From the NCBI RefSeq assembly GCF_009720525.1, contig NZ_CP043930.1, positions 1,957,501-2,021,500 of the forward strand: a DNA stretch of 64,000 nt. Reading direction: 5' to 3'. Below are positions 35,601 through 45,200 of this stretch, piece after piece. The notes beneath the pieces are model-generated. The model was not told where the DNA came from. It made no database searches and worked only from the letters and a program-made list of their open reading frames with translations. Within the stretch, counting starts at the first letter, position 1. Every line of letters begins with the position of its first letter. The stretch comes from Gimesia benthica. GTDB lineage: Bacteria; Planctomycetota; Planctomycetia; Planctomycetales; Planctomycetaceae. The position numbers and the translations under genes were made by a program.

Positions 35601-35977
35601 TCCGGCTTGATCCACATCTCCAGGGTGAAAGCACCGCGGGGTGAGAGGTGTGGCGAGTCCGACACCATCGCCCAGTGACGCTTATCAATCACCGGAAAAC
35701 CGGGAAAGGAACGCATCGCCGCACCGAAACGGCCCTTGGGTTCAATCTCAGCCCCATCAAAAGTGGCGTCCAGCTTATGTCCTGAAAGATCTGCGCCGGG
35801 CTTGTCTCCATCAAAAGTCCATAAACCCAGCACATGCTTGCCGGTCGCGTTTTCCTTTGTGTACTGCGACTGCCAGGGTTCCTGCAGATCTTGACTGGCC
35901 GGTTCAGCTGACTTTGCTGTGAAAGGAGATGAAAGAAAAACCAATACGAGTCCGAACGTTATTAACGATCTCAGCAT
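32642..35977 (-). CDS. Secreted LamG-domain glycosidase-like protein
   Basis: A 1111-residue protein with a signal peptide ending near Ala-Lys-Ser-Ala (about 24). Residues about 45-250 form a LamG/concanavalin-like domain (VLGLWTFDGDKPGADLSGH, LEMWIKPEK, TWYHVVFLYNG). After an Ig-like stretch (about 265-360) comes a large catalytic-looking region with VVMWGAGINEIDRLKEIGF, a loop with HTEVRGHSRPCFHEHDRAAF, and a later glutamine-amidotransferase-like segment (VLFMMDCDVVTEAILKKI) like that in GH42-type beta-galactosidases. The last 120 residues look Ig-like again. It probably cleaves a polysaccharide outside the cell. The catalytic pair cannot be fixed by eye. Confidence 0.75.
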   Translation of the reverse strand: MLRSLITFGLVLVFLSSPFTAKSAEPASQDLQEPWQSQYTKENATGKHVLGLWTFDGDKPGADLSGHKLDATFDGAEIEPKGRFGAAMRSFPGFPVIDKRHWAMVSDSPHLSPRGAFTLEMWIKPEKDIVKAATPYLLDKKYVSDTDYQLVFTPAGRTGSRTLKAVLGFGNKSETWFSNPLQLEPETWYHVVFLYNGAGRGRFLINGIPWGEKTVNDVGAVAAGSRYLTIGDRTGSNYGGFPGLIDQVRISEGELEFRPVRFERISERSCFVRMEPERTLDFEVTNLQRKPLPEATVTWSLNGLVQGTSTLKNLEPGQPRKVSFPLNTALRPDKYELKAELETGKKTGTTAQASFPIQIVSRPLPDRFPVVMWGAGINEIDRLKEIGFTHAAGVRANYSKIWQAGKPTLADGKEQVQALREGLDRGLANGVSFYAGLSPGSWLRSQEKLQRVSRDGTHHESREDICPLFPEIKEFCYNVGVSVAETYGDYPAYDSALLHTEVRGHSRPCFHEHDRAAFRKFAGIDIPAEAGPPRGVDYKKLKDFPSDRIIKDDNPLYVYYKWHWKTGDGWNDLNSDLERGLNSTDDKIWTWYDPAMRVASVFGAGGNVDFLSHWTYTYPDPIRINVVLDELFAMARGSSKHQDVMKMTQIIWYRSQTAPQPKKTDKDTPPLASWEREQPDAPFITIAPMQLREAFWAKISRPIKGIMYHGWQSLVPTESTSGYRYTNPQTQHELKRLIHEVVQPLGPALKQIPAPRNDIAYYESFAAQVFARRGTYGWNGYWLGDAHQMLQWAGLQTDVVFDESIQQHGLDQYKVLFMMDCDVVTEAILKKIKAFQQRGGIVVADEHVAPGVKPDLVITSYRRTGNAEQDKQELQKKALELRQSLAGKYERYLDSSNPDVIPYCRRGKAADYLFVVNDRREFGDYVGQHGRVMENGLPAETTLTLNRPTGHVYDLVRHQPVSVKQAAGKQKAGIQLAPGAGGIYLVTDQPVSGVTVKVPEKLKRGESGTVALSVVDPQGQPVSAVIPVEVTIEDAEGRLAEFSGYRALVDGKQDFQIQIAPNDKAGIWCARVKELASGKSTSTFFRVSDDNSAVKPHGRNIKGFNPEQPAG

Positions 35978-36178
35978 GAGCGATCACCACTAGAAAGATT
36001 AGCCTGCGAATTTGTGAACTTTTTAAAGTAATTTCTGATTTCAGTTTAGCAACTCAGAATCGGTCTGAAAACTCAGCAGAGAGGATGTCTGCTTTTGTAT
36101 GAACTTCCTGCAATTTCAGCCTGTTTGTTTGAGTGTCGTGATCCTGCTATGATCGTGAACAATCACTTTTTGTGATCC

Positions 36179-37075
36179 ATGCGCTCCCTTCTGAACTCTG
36201 TACCTGTCTCTTTGAATCATTCAATGCTCATGAACGCCCAAACTCCCCATCAGCCGACTACAACGCCGCCACTCGTGATCATGACCGACCTGGACGGCAC
36301 ACTGCTGGATCACGATACCTATTCCTATGCGCCCGCGATCCCTGTGATGGAACGTCTCAAAGCAGCGGGGATTCCTTTGATGCTCAATACGAGCAAAACG
36401 GCAGCGGAGTTGATGAGTTTGCGCCATGAACTGGAAAATTCAGATCCCTATATTGTAGAAAATGGATCAGCACTTTATCTGCCAACCCACTTCCTGACGG
36501 AGAACTCTGCCCAAAATTCGGGAGACCAGGTGCACATTCTGGGGGCAGTCCGCTCCGAAATTCTGACTTTGATTCAAAAAATCCGGGTGGATGAAAAATT
36601 CCTGTTTACCGGATTTGCAGATATGGAAGTCGCTGAAGTCATTGAATATACGGGACTATCGGAAAGTGCAGCCCAACGGGCTATGACCCGTGAATTCTCC
36701 GAACCCCTGATTTGGCAGGACTCGGCACATCAATTGCGTAAGTTTGAAGCACTGATTGCCAATCATGGTCTACGGCTGCTGCGTGGCGGCCGGTTTGTGC
36801 ATGTGATTGGTGCGTGTGACAAAGGAAAATGTCTGCAATGGTTTCGCAACTGGTTTGCATCGTCTGATCAACGTGTGCCTCGATTTGTGGCGCTGGGCGA
36901 CAGTCAGAATGATGTAGCCATGCTGAAAACAGCAGACATCGCAGTCATTGTGCGCTCTTCCCATCATGAACCTCCTGATCTTGAACAGCAGTCTGCGGTC
37001 ATAATCACTGACAAAACCGGTCCGCAAGGCTGGGCCACTGCGTTGACCCAAATACTGGATGACGAGCAAATCTGA
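36179..37075 (+). CDS. HAD phosphatase, mannosyl/glucosyl-3-phosphoglycerate phosphatase type
   Basis: The 298-residue product is a HAD hydrolase with the Cof-type layout: motif I D37-L-D39 in MTDLDGTLLD, motif II MLNTSKTAAE, VENGSALYLP, and motif IV LGDSQNDVAML. The sequence YIVENGSALYLP and the AAGI/NTSKT layout match mannosyl-3-phosphoglycerate phosphatase. With the glucosyl-3-phosphoglycerate synthase directly downstream, the natural substrate is more likely glucosyl-3-phosphoglycerate, giving glucosylglycerate. No good ribosome site precedes 36179; ATGs at 36224 and 36230 would remove a non-conserved N-terminal tail of 15-17 residues. Confidence 0.87.
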   Translation: MRSLLNSVPVSLNHSMLMNAQTPHQPTTTPPLVIMTDLDGTLLDHDTYSYAPAIPVMERLKAAGIPLMLNTSKTAAELMSLRHELENSDPYIVENGSALYLPTHFLTENSAQNSGDQVHILGAVRSEILTLIQKIRVDEKFLFTGFADMEVAEVIEYTGLSESAAQRAMTREFSEPLIWQDSAHQLRKFEALIANHGLRLLRGGRFVHVIGACDKGKCLQWFRNWFASSDQRVPRFVALGDSQNDVAMLKTADIAVIVRSSHHEPPDLEQQSAVIITDKTGPQGWATALTQILDDEQI

Positions 37076-37120
37076 TCATCCCGTGTTGTTGCGCTCAAAC
37101 ATTGATCATGGAGATCTGGT

Positions 37121-38341
37121 ATGGGAGACTTCTACCAAAACGGAATTATTACGACCCTGCATAATCTCTCTTCCCGATCGCTGGAAGAGATGGAAGCGGA
37201 ACTGCTCCAGTTTTCCAAAATCCGCCCCATGAGCCTGGTGCTTCCCTGTCTCTACAGCGAACTGGAAGGCCCGGCCCTCGATAAAATTGTTACGGAACTC
37301 GCACAGGTCAATTACCTGCAGGAAATTGTGATTGGCCTCGATCGGGCCGACGAAAATCAATATAAACATGCGATCCAGTTCTTCAGCCGCCTGCCTCAGA
37401 AACATCGTATTCTCTGGAATGACGGCCCCCGCCTGCAGGAAGTCAACACACTGCTGCAGAACCAGGGACTGGCACCCAACGAACTCGGAAAAGGCTGTAA
37501 CGTCTGGTTCTGTCTCGGGTATGTCCTCGCACAGGGGACCGCCTCATCCGTCGCACTGCACGACTGCGATATTCTGACTTACGATCGCAGCATGCTCGCA
37601 CGACTGATCTACCCGGTCGCCAACCCCAGCTTCAACTACCAGTTCTGCAAAGGCTATTATGCCCGCGTGGCGGATAATAAAATGAACGGTCGCGTCACCC
37701 GACTGCTGGTGACTCCCCTGCTCCGCGCGTTAAAGAAAATTCTGGGCTCGCTGGATTATCTTGAATACCTCGACAGCTACCGCTACCCGCTGGCCGGGGA
37801 GTTCTCGTTCCGTACCGATGTGATCAACGACATTCGTATTCCCAGTGACTGGGGGCTGGAAATCGGTGTCCTCTCGGAAGTCAAACGTAACTACTCGACA
37901 AACCGCTTGTGCCAGGTTGATATCGCTGACCGCTACGATCACAAACATCAGCAGCTATCCGTCGATGATGCCCAGGCAGGGCTTTCGAAAATGTCGATTG
38001 ATATTTCGAAAGGAATCTTCCGCAAACTCGCCACCAATGGCGTTGTCTTTTCCACGGAAACCTTCCGCTCCATCAAGGCGACCTACTACCGGATCGCCCT
38101 CGACTTTATTGAGACCTACCGCAACGATGCCATCATCAATGGTCTCGCACTGGATGTTCATAACGAAGAAAAAGCCGTTGAGCTGTTTGCAGAAAATGTG
38201 TTAAAAGCGGGGATTCACTTCCTGGATAACCCCATGGAAACGCCGTTTATCCCCAGTTGGAACCGCGTTCAAAGTGCGGTTCCCGATATCTTTACCCGTT
38301 TGTGTACCGCCGTTGACGATGATTACCGGGAGTTTGCCTGA
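37121..38341 (+). CDS. gpgS: Glucosyl-3-phosphoglycerate synthase (GT81)
   Basis: The 406-residue enzyme belongs to the GpgS family: [18 protein letters not shown] for the nucleotide-sugar strand, [22 protein letters not shown] (a loop that binds phosphoglycerate in GpgS) and the metal motif D148-C-D150 in [11 protein letters not shown]. The C-terminal half holds [22 protein letters not shown], typical of the acceptor site. It transfers glucose from NDP-glucose to 3-phosphoglycerate in the cytoplasm. The upstream phosphatase finishes glucosylglycerate; the downstream phosphorylase can break it down. It begins 45 bases after the phosphatase gene. Confidence 0.93.
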   Translation: MGDFYQNGIITTLHNLSSRSLEEMEAELLQFSKIRPMSLVLPCLYSELEGPALDKIVTELAQVNYLQEIVIGLDRADENQYKHAIQFFSRLPQKHRILWNDGPRLQEVNTLLQNQGLAPNELGKGCNVWFCLGYVLAQGTASSVALHDCDILTYDRSMLARLIYPVANPSFNYQFCKGYYARVADNKMNGRVTRLLVTPLLRALKKILGSLDYLEYLDSYRYPLAGEFSFRTDVINDIRIPSDWGLEIGVLSEVKRNYSTNRLCQVDIADRYDHKHQQLSVDDAQAGLSKMSIDISKGIFRKLATNGVVFSTETFRSIKATYYRIALDFIETYRNDAIINGLALDVHNEEKAVELFAENVLKAGIHFLDNPMETPFIPSWNRVQSAVPDIFTRLCTAVDDDYREFA

Positions 38342-38345
38342 ACCG

Positions 38346-40106
38346 ATGACCGAACCTGTCGCGCACTCTGCCATCAGTGAATACCGTTTCATGGTCGAGA
38401 ACCATCTCAAGATCATTTATCCCGAGCTGGACCATGCAGCGTTTGCCCAGGATCTAATCGACATCATGTGCCCGGACGGGCAGTGCCAGACGCCGGAAAC
38501 GCATCAGAATCACTGGGACCAGCGGAACGTCGTCATGATCACTTACGGCGACAGTCTGCTGGCAGAAAACGAGAGTCCCCTGCAGACCCTGCTCCATTTC
38601 TCGGAAAAATATCTCAGCAATACAATCAACGGCATTCATATTCTCCCCTTCTTCCCGTATAGCTCTGATGATGGTTTTTCGGTGATCGATTACCATCAGG
38701 TGAATCCCACCCTCGGTGACTGGGAAGACATCAATGCCATCGCGGAAAAATTCCAGTTAATGTCGGATCTGGTCATCAATCATTGTTCAAGTCAGAGTGA
38801 ATGGTTTCAACAGTTTAAACGTGGCGAATTTCCCGGCCGGGACTTTTTCTTCTGTGCCAGCCCGGACGACGACCTGGCCGATGTCGTTCGCCCCCGCACT
38901 AATGAACTGCTGCAGCGCATCGATACGCCAGAAGGGCCGCGATACGTCTGGTGCACCTTCAGTCATGATCAGATCGACCTGAACTTCGCAGAGCCACTGC
39001 TACTTAAAGAAGTGGTAAAGATAGTCAAACTTTACCTGGACCATGGTGTGCAGATTTTTCGCCTCGATGCGATCGCGTTCATCTGGAAAGTCGCAGGAAC
39101 CACCTGCCTCAGCCTGCCGGAAACCCATGAAATCGTCCGCCTGCTGAGAACCCTGATCCAGTTTGTCTCCCCCCAGGCCATGATTCTCACAGAAACCAAT
39201 ATTCCCAATCGCGAAAATCTGGCTTATTTCGGAAACTCGAACGAAGCCCATGCCATCTATAATTTCTCACTGCCCCCACTGCTGGTCAACGCCATGCTCT
39301 GTGGCAGCTGTCAGCATCTGAAGACCTGGATGATGAGTATGCCACCAGCACTGCATGGTACGACTTATCTAAACTTCATCGCCTCTCACGACGGAATCGG
39401 CCTGCGACCGGCAGAAGGTCTGATGGACGACGAAGAAATCAACCGGATGGTCACCATGATGGAACAGTTCGGCGGTCGCATCTCTATGCGTTCCCTTCCG
39501 GGAGGAGGCATGCGACCTTACGAGATCAACATCTCTCTGTTTGACGCCATGAAAGGCACAATCGACGGACAAGATGAATGGCAAATCCCCCGCTTCCTCT
39601 GTGCGCATGCCATCATGATTGCACTGGAAGGCATCCCTGCACTCTATATTCACAGCTTTCTGGGAACCCATAACGACCAGGAAGGCGTTGAACGCACGGG
39701 GCACAACCGCTCCATCAACCGGCACCGCTGGGACTACGAACAATTACAGGCGGTTCTGGCCGATGAAAATTTCTCACACGCCCATGTCTTCCAGGGACTC
39801 TGCCATCTGCTTCAGGTTCGCAGACGTCAGCCCGCGTTCCATCCCAACGCGACCCAGTTCACTTTACATCTGGGGGATGCCGTCTTTGCTTTCTGGAGAC
39901 AGAGCATGGATCGACAGCAGAGTATTTTCGCACTGAATAATGTGTCAAATACCGAACAAATCCTGCCCCTCTCAGAGATCAACCTGATCGGCACCGATTC
40001 CTGGATCGATTTGATCAGCGGTGAAATCTATTCCAACCTCAGAGCAGAACTGACTCTCAAACCTTACCAGGTGGTCTGGCTGACCAATTTATTTGAACGT
40101 GAGTAA
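38346..40106 (+). CDS. GH13_18 phosphorylase, probably glucosylglycerate phosphorylase
   Basis: From the ATG at 38346, 4 bases after the gpgS stop, the protein has 586 residues. It is a sucrose-phosphorylase-type GH13 barrel: nucleophile D241 in IFRLDAIAF, acid/base E283 in ILTETNIPN, and D349 in FIASHDGIG, with the early [19 protein letters not shown] motif of subfamily 18. Sucrose, sucrose-6-phosphate and glucosylglycerate phosphorylases share this fold. The operon makes glucosylglycerate, so phosphorolysis of it to glucose-1-phosphate and glycerate is the best guess. An upstream extension of the frame to 38274 would lie inside gpgS and is rejected. Confidence 0.9.
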   Translation: MTEPVAHSAISEYRFMVENHLKIIYPELDHAAFAQDLIDIMCPDGQCQTPETHQNHWDQRNVVMITYGDSLLAENESPLQTLLHFSEKYLSNTINGIHILPFFPYSSDDGFSVIDYHQVNPTLGDWEDINAIAEKFQLMSDLVINHCSSQSEWFQQFKRGEFPGRDFFFCASPDDDLADVVRPRTNELLQRIDTPEGPRYVWCTFSHDQIDLNFAEPLLLKEVVKIVKLYLDHGVQIFRLDAIAFIWKVAGTTCLSLPETHEIVRLLRTLIQFVSPQAMILTETNIPNRENLAYFGNSNEAHAIYNFSLPPLLVNAMLCGSCQHLKTWMMSMPPALHGTTYLNFIASHDGIGLRPAEGLMDDEEINRMVTMMEQFGGRISMRSLPGGGMRPYEINISLFDAMKGTIDGQDEWQIPRFLCAHAIMIALEGIPALYIHSFLGTHNDQEGVERTGHNRSINRHRWDYEQLQAVLADENFSHAHVFQGLCHLLQVRRRQPAFHPNATQFTLHLGDAVFAFWRQSMDRQQSIFALNNVSNTEQILPLSEINLIGTDSWIDLISGEIYSNLRAELTLKPYQVVWLTNLFERE

Positions 40107-40134
40107 CTTCTCCTGATTCGACACGGTGATTGAG

Positions 40135-40542
40135 TTATTCTGCCATTCTTTCAGGAACCGGATTCTGAAAACAGAGCTCATAACCATCGGGATCTTTCAG
40201 AAACAGCTGGTTCATTCCGTAGAAGGCTACTTTCGGCGGATCCAGTCCCATTCCCTTGCCACGCAGTTCCTCGTACATGGCATGTGCATCCTCACATAGA
40301 AAAAAGAAGCCGATGCCTTTGCTCCGTTCCTCAGTGGTCCCGTCTTCATCCGGGCAAGCCAGCTGCAGCATCAGAGCCACGCCATCCCGCTCCAGCCGGC
40401 ACCAGGACAGTTTCCCCTCCGGTTCCCAGTTCAGTGTCATCTCAAAACCGAGTTGATCCCGATAAAAGGAGACAGACTGCATGACATCTTCCACAAACAG
40501 AAGCGGTACCAGTTCCTGAATAGTGTTGGGGCCTGACTGCAT
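40135..40542 (-). CDS. VOC-family (glyoxalase/bleomycin-resistance fold) protein
   Basis: A 135-residue single vicinal-oxygen-chelate protein: LVPLLFVEDVMQSVSFYRDQLGF opens the first beta-alpha module and FLKDPDGYELCFQNP closes the second, with the conserved Glu in YELCF. Usual members dimerise to form a metal site for small-molecule chemistry or antibiotic binding. AGGAG lies 8 bases before the ATG. It is followed closely by the cupin gene upstream on the same strand (30 bases), so the two may be an operon. The substrate is unknown. Confidence 0.88.
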   Translation of the reverse strand: MQSGPNTIQELVPLLFVEDVMQSVSFYRDQLGFEMTLNWEPEGKLSWCRLERDGVALMLQLACPDEDGTTEERSKGIGFFFLCEDAHAMYEELRGKGMGLDPPKVAFYGMNQLFLKDPDGYELCFQNPVPERMAE

Positions 40543-40572
40543 CAGCGTATCTCCTGCTTCACTCTAAAAGTT

Positions 40573-40941
40573 TCAGGATGCCTCGTCGCGATGAACGGTA
40601 TCGGGCGAAAAGGCGGGCGTACAAACCGCGATATATTCGGCCCCCTCCGCGCCAGGTGTACTGTAACGAACCCACTCGCCGGGCTCCAGTATTATCCCCT
40701 GTCCCGTCTTGACTTCAAACATCCCCTCACGCGTCTCAACCTGCAGCGTGCCTTTCAAAACCACGGTCGTTTCCCGAAAATCAGGTGTCTGGGCCGGTTC
40801 TACCCAGCCACCGGGAGAAACCATACGGGCGATGCTGATCGCGTCGTCTCCCGTATTCACTCGCCCCACAAACTCTTCAATCTGCTTGGGTTTGTTACCG
40901 GCGGCTTCTACAACGACAGGACGTTCAATGAATTGAGGCAT
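40573..40941 (-). CDS. Cupin-domain protein
   Basis: The 122-residue protein holds one cupin barrel. Motif 1 is degenerate (TPDFRETTVVLKGTLQVE, lacking the two His of the G-x5-H-x-H-x3,4-E consensus but with Glu/Thr), and motif 2 reads GQGIILEPGEWVRYS without the metal His. Metal binding is therefore doubtful and it may bind a small ligand instead. AAAGGA before the ATG supports the start. It is the first gene of a likely two-gene unit with the VOC protein. Confidence 0.85.
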   Translation of the reverse strand: MPQFIERPVVVEAAGNKPKQIEEFVGRVNTGDDAISIARMVSPGGWVEPAQTPDFRETTVVLKGTLQVETREGMFEVKTGQGIILEPGEWVRYSTPGAEGAEYIAVCTPAFSPDTVHRDEAS

Positions 40942-41078
40942 GTTGATCCTTTCCGATCATCTTGGCTAATGTGGTTATGAATCTTCGTTGAGGTACTAGG
41001 AATGCCGGTCCTGAATTTTTATCATGAGACCGAATCAATCCAGCATCTCTTTTCCTGTAACATTCGGGAGTTGAACAC

Positions 41079-41621
41079 ATGGTAGCAAGTCTGCTGATAC
41101 CTGTCCTGTTATCTGCCGTTGCACTGTTTTTTGCCAGCTTTCTGTCCTGGATGGTCTTCCAGTTGCATCGATCAGACTGGATTAAGATCGAACAGGAAGA
41201 CGAGTTCCTCGATGCGTTGCGAGGTCTGAACCTGGGCCGGGGCAGCTACATGTTCCCTGGCTGCAAAACCCCCGAAGAGATGAAAAGCGAATCCTACCAG
41301 CAGAAGTGGGAACAGGGGCCCCGTGGAATTATCACCCTGTTTGACAAAGTCAATATGGGTAGAAACCTGGGGCTGACGTTTCTTTACTTTCTCGTAATCA
41401 GCTTTGCGCTGGTCTGCCTCGCGACGCTGGTACTCTCGCCGGGTGCAGAATTCACAGTCGTCTTTCGCTTTTTCGCCCTGGCTGCGTTACTGACGTTTCT
41501 CTCTGCTATCGTGCAGCATGCGATCTGGTTCCACAATCGTATCACCGGACATATCATCGAATCGATTCTGTATGCGGTTATCGTCGGACTCATTTTCGGA
41601 TCCTTCTGGCCGGCTGCATGA
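41079..41621 (+). CDS. Membrane protein of unknown function
   Basis: A 180-residue protein with a transmembrane helix at about 5-28, a hydrophilic section (about 30-90, with RGSYMFPGCKTPEEMKSE and a Gln/Lys-rich stretch) and three further helices at about 98-120, 128-148 and 158-176. Ribosome site GGGAG precedes the ATG. No family recognised. It lies 51 bases upstream of the DJ-1-type gene on the same strand, so co-transcription is possible. Confidence 0.7.
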   Translation: MVASLLIPVLLSAVALFFASFLSWMVFQLHRSDWIKIEQEDEFLDALRGLNLGRGSYMFPGCKTPEEMKSESYQQKWEQGPRGIITLFDKVNMGRNLGLTFLYFLVISFALVCLATLVLSPGAEFTVVFRFFALAALLTFLSAIVQHAIWFHNRITGHIIESILYAVIVGLIFGSFWPAA

Positions 41622-41672
41622 GATAGCCAACTTCATTTTTAAAATTAACCTCAAAACCTTAAAGGATATTCT

Positions 41673-42209
41673 ATGACTGATTCACTCCCCCTCGCCGGAC
41701 AGAAGTTTCTACTGTTCGTAGGAGCGGACTACGAAGACCTCGAACTCTGGTACCCGAAGCTCCGTCTCGAAGAAGCGGGCGCAGAGACAACCATGGCGGG
41801 ACTGGAAGCCAATCAGACCTACCTGGGTAAGCATGGCTATCCGGCAGAATCGGAAGCCACCATTGAGAGCATTTCATCCAGCGATTACCAGGGGGTAATC
41901 TGTGCCGGCGGCTGGATGCCCGATAAGCTCCGCCGCTATGAAAAAGTACTTTCGCTGCTGCAGGAATTCCATGAAAGCGAAAAGCTGATTGCAGCCATCT
42001 GTCACGGTGGCTGGATGCCGATCTCTGCCGGCATCTATCAGGGCGTCAAAGTCACCGGTTCTCCCGGAATCAAAGACGACCTCGTCAATGCCGGCGCCAT
42101 CTGGGAAGACGCACCTGTTGTCGTGGACCGACACTTCGTCTGCAGTCGTCGCCCGGGTGACCTCCCTGACTTCTGTCGTGGTATCCTGGATGTCCTTCAG
42201 TCGAAGTAA
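41673..42209 (+). CDS. DJ-1/PfpI-family protein
   Basis: The 178-residue protein matches the PfpI/YhbO group: KFLLFVGADYEDLELWYP gives the conserved Glu near the N-terminus and LIAAICHGGWMPISA holds the nucleophile cysteine in the A-x-C-H-G elbow. Members act as glyoxalases/deglycases or stress chaperones. AAAGGAT precedes the ATG. It is cytosolic and ends just before a strong bidirectional hairpin shared with the large convergent gene. Confidence 0.92.
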   Translation: MTDSLPLAGQKFLLFVGADYEDLELWYPKLRLEEAGAETTMAGLEANQTYLGKHGYPAESEATIESISSSDYQGVICAGGWMPDKLRRYEKVLSLLQEFHESEKLIAAICHGGWMPISAGIYQGVKVTGSPGIKDDLVNAGAIWEDAPVVVDRHFVCSRRPGDLPDFCRGILDVLQSK

Positions 42210-42220
42210 AGAAACCATTT

Positions 42221-42249
42221 CACAGACCGTCAGGGAAAGACGGTCTGTG
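42221..42249. terminator. Bidirectional terminator overlapping a stop codon
   Basis: CACAGACCGTC and GACGGTCTGTG form a perfect 11-base stem with a 7-base loop. An outer AAGAAAC/GTTTCTT pair (42209-42215 and 42253-42259) extends it and gives T runs on both strands. The stop codon of the leftward gene (42230-42232) lies within the stem-loop, so its last codons are part of the hairpin. Confidence 0.85.
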
Positions 42250-45200
42250 CCCGTTTCTTAATCTCGGCATTCTCTGACATTTTCAGCTGCTGCTGAACTG
42301 AGGCATCCACCAGTTCGGCAGCCAGCTCTTTTTTCTCCAGCGCCTGCAGCAGCATCAACGTGCGGACCTCTGTTCTGACGAGAGCCTCGACCGCAAGCTT
42401 CCGGTTCCGCGGAGTCAATTTCGGCAGCGCGGTGATCAGATCCTGAGCCGCTTCCGGGGTATTGATGTCGCCCAGCCCACTGACGGCTCCCATCTGCAAT
42501 TCGGCCTGCTTCGCATCCATCAGGTAACGTTTCAACTGCTGCTGACATTTCTCGTAGTCGAGCATGGCCACCATGCGCAGTGCATCATAGCGGGTACCCG
42601 ATTTGATTTTGGGATCATCGGCCATCTTGACTGCAGCATGCAGCGACTGCTTCCAGCGAACTTCCAGCGGAGGAGTGGCTTTGAGAATGTTTTCGATTTT
42701 CGTTCGTGGCCAGTCGCCGGCGATGGTGATCCCGTTGATCACACCACCGCCTATCACCACGGCCTGCCAGCACTCCAGCGACTGTCCGAAGTCCGGCAGT
42801 GAAGCAGCCAGCAAGCGATGAAGTTCATCCGCCTGATTTCGTTTTCCGGCAGCAATCGCCTGTCTCCAGATATCAGGAATGTTGCGATATTCATCGGGTG
42901 TACCGACTTTAACATCCGCCACCAGAGACTTGATTCGGGCCACCGGATCGACTTCAGGAGCAGCCTGTTCTGCAGCGCCGGGTGTAACGGATACCGCCTG
43001 ATGCTGATCGCTGGTAGCGGTACTGGCCAGCGAGATTTCCGAAAGAAACAGCCAGCGACCGGCACTTTGAAAATCAATGCGTACAAACCGTCCCCGTTGT
43101 TCCGGGAACGTGATTTCAATCATGCGTCGATCAATTTCATACAGCCCCAGTCCATCCGGGTGGTTATCGAATTCCGAAAACTGTACCGGATTACCAAACT
43201 CACGCCCGTTGTTGCTGAAGGAAACCCGCACTGATCGCGGAGCATGAATTGATCCCGGTTCATGATTGACGCCATACACGATCCGCAATGACTGCAGAGG
43301 CATCTTCTTCCCCAGATCCAGTTCAATTCGCGGCTGGGGGTGCTCGCCAGTGAAGCGGAACCCGACCCATTGGCCGTCATTGAATTTGGGAGTTCCGTTC
43401 ATCCGATCGACCAGCTTCGGCTTCTGTGCATCATCGGGATAACTGGCATCCGGAGTCACCGCTCCCGCGTACTTGTAGGTCACGGGGGCACTGTGTTCCT
43501 GGAGATACACAATCAGATCCGCCATCGCTGCGGGAGGAATTTCCCGTTCCAGCCCCTCGGGCATGAGTGACTTACCCGAATTGATCAACTCGTCAATCTG
43601 GGCTCTCAGAATCGTCAGCACTTTTCCCTGCTGCGCTTTCAGCGTGATACTGTTGCTCTGTTCGGAAACCAGAATCCCCGTATTAAGTTTTCCATCTTCC
43701 GTTACCGCCAGATAGGAAGCATAACGACCATCGACGGCTTTATTCGGATCCAGAATTGAAGTCAGCAAAAATGACTTGGATTGATCCGTCAGTGCTGCCA
43801 GGTCAGGACCGACCACATGTCCTTTGCCATCCAGGCGATGACAGCTGGCACACTGCTTCTCAAAGACCTGCCGCCCTCGTTCCAGGTTCCCCTGTTTCAG
43901 ATCAACCGACTGATACTGCTTCAGTACCTGTTCGCGACTGGCACTGCTGGCCGCGGAAAACAGTTTCTGCGCGTGCTCTTTAATCTTGGAATTCTTATGC
44001 TCGAGCAATCGCTGTTGATTCGTCAGATCAATCTGGGCAGGTTGCACCTGCTTCTGTTCAACCTGTTTCAGCAGTGCCTGAGTCGTCGATTCCCGCAGGA
44101 GTAACTGATTCAGAACTTCTGCCTGAATAGAAGGCGTGAACTGCTTCCAGTTTTCAAACACCAGCTCCAGTGCCTCTGGATTCTGGGTGGCGATCAGGTT
44201 TCTCAATGCAGCAATCTGCAGCTTCAATGGTGTCTGGGGAGAGAGCAGATCGGCAACAAAATCGAGGTCCTTCTGATTCTGTTTCAGGCTTAATAAAAAC
44301 TCCAGGGAGGTCACCCGTTCTTCCGGGGACTGATCGACATCAGATACCAGCTCACGGGCACGCGGACTCAAAGCCGAGATCTGTTCCTGAAATACATCCG
44401 AATGGCCCTGCTGTTTCACCTGAGGCGACTGCAGTAACTGAGCAAGCAAGTTCCATTCCCAACTCGGAATCTGCTGACTTTCGGCAGCATGCGCAGTCAG
44501 ATGGACAGCCAGGTCATTCAACACCTTGGGCTGCTTCGAAGCGATTGCCATATCGGTCAGTGCATTAAGCACCGGCAGCATCTTCGGATTGGCTGTCACC
44601 TGAGGCAAAAGTGATGCGATTGCGGATGCCAGTCGGCTTGGTTCAAAACTCGTCAGTACTGCAGAGCGAATATAAACACTGTCGGCATGCTGCTGCATCA
44701 ATTTCAATAACGCTGCCGTCGCGGCATCGCCTTTTAAATCACCAAGAGAGTAAGCCAGTTGCAGAATCACAGACGGATCCTGTTCCTGCTTTGCCTGTGC
44801 CAAGACCGCATCTGCCAGTGGAGACGATTCATTCAAAAATGGTTCCGACAGTCGAATCGCTTCGCGTCGGACTCCCGGATGAGCATCGTTAATCCGCGGT
44901 TGTAACAATTCCGGATCAAGTCCCTGTAACGCATCCAGTGTGCACAATGCCTGCAGGCGTGAGGCGGGGAATTCGGCCTCTGCTGCGATCTGTTTCAAGA
45001 CTGGAACAGCACTCTGATCGCCGCGTAAGCGAAGTTCCTGCTGCACCATATCACGCAGAGTACCATTCTTACTTTCCATCAACCCTGCCACTTTCGCAGC
45101 ACTGAGTCGTTTCAGATCCGGAATGGACTTGAGCTGTTGTCCCTTACGCGTCACACGATAGATCCTCCCCCGCGTCTCCCCCGCGCGGACATTCAGTTTC

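Noticed and set aside
38274-38345. Upstream extension of the phosphorylase gene
   Set aside because: It lies within gpgS; the ATG at 38346 directly after the gpgS stop gives the family-type N-terminus.
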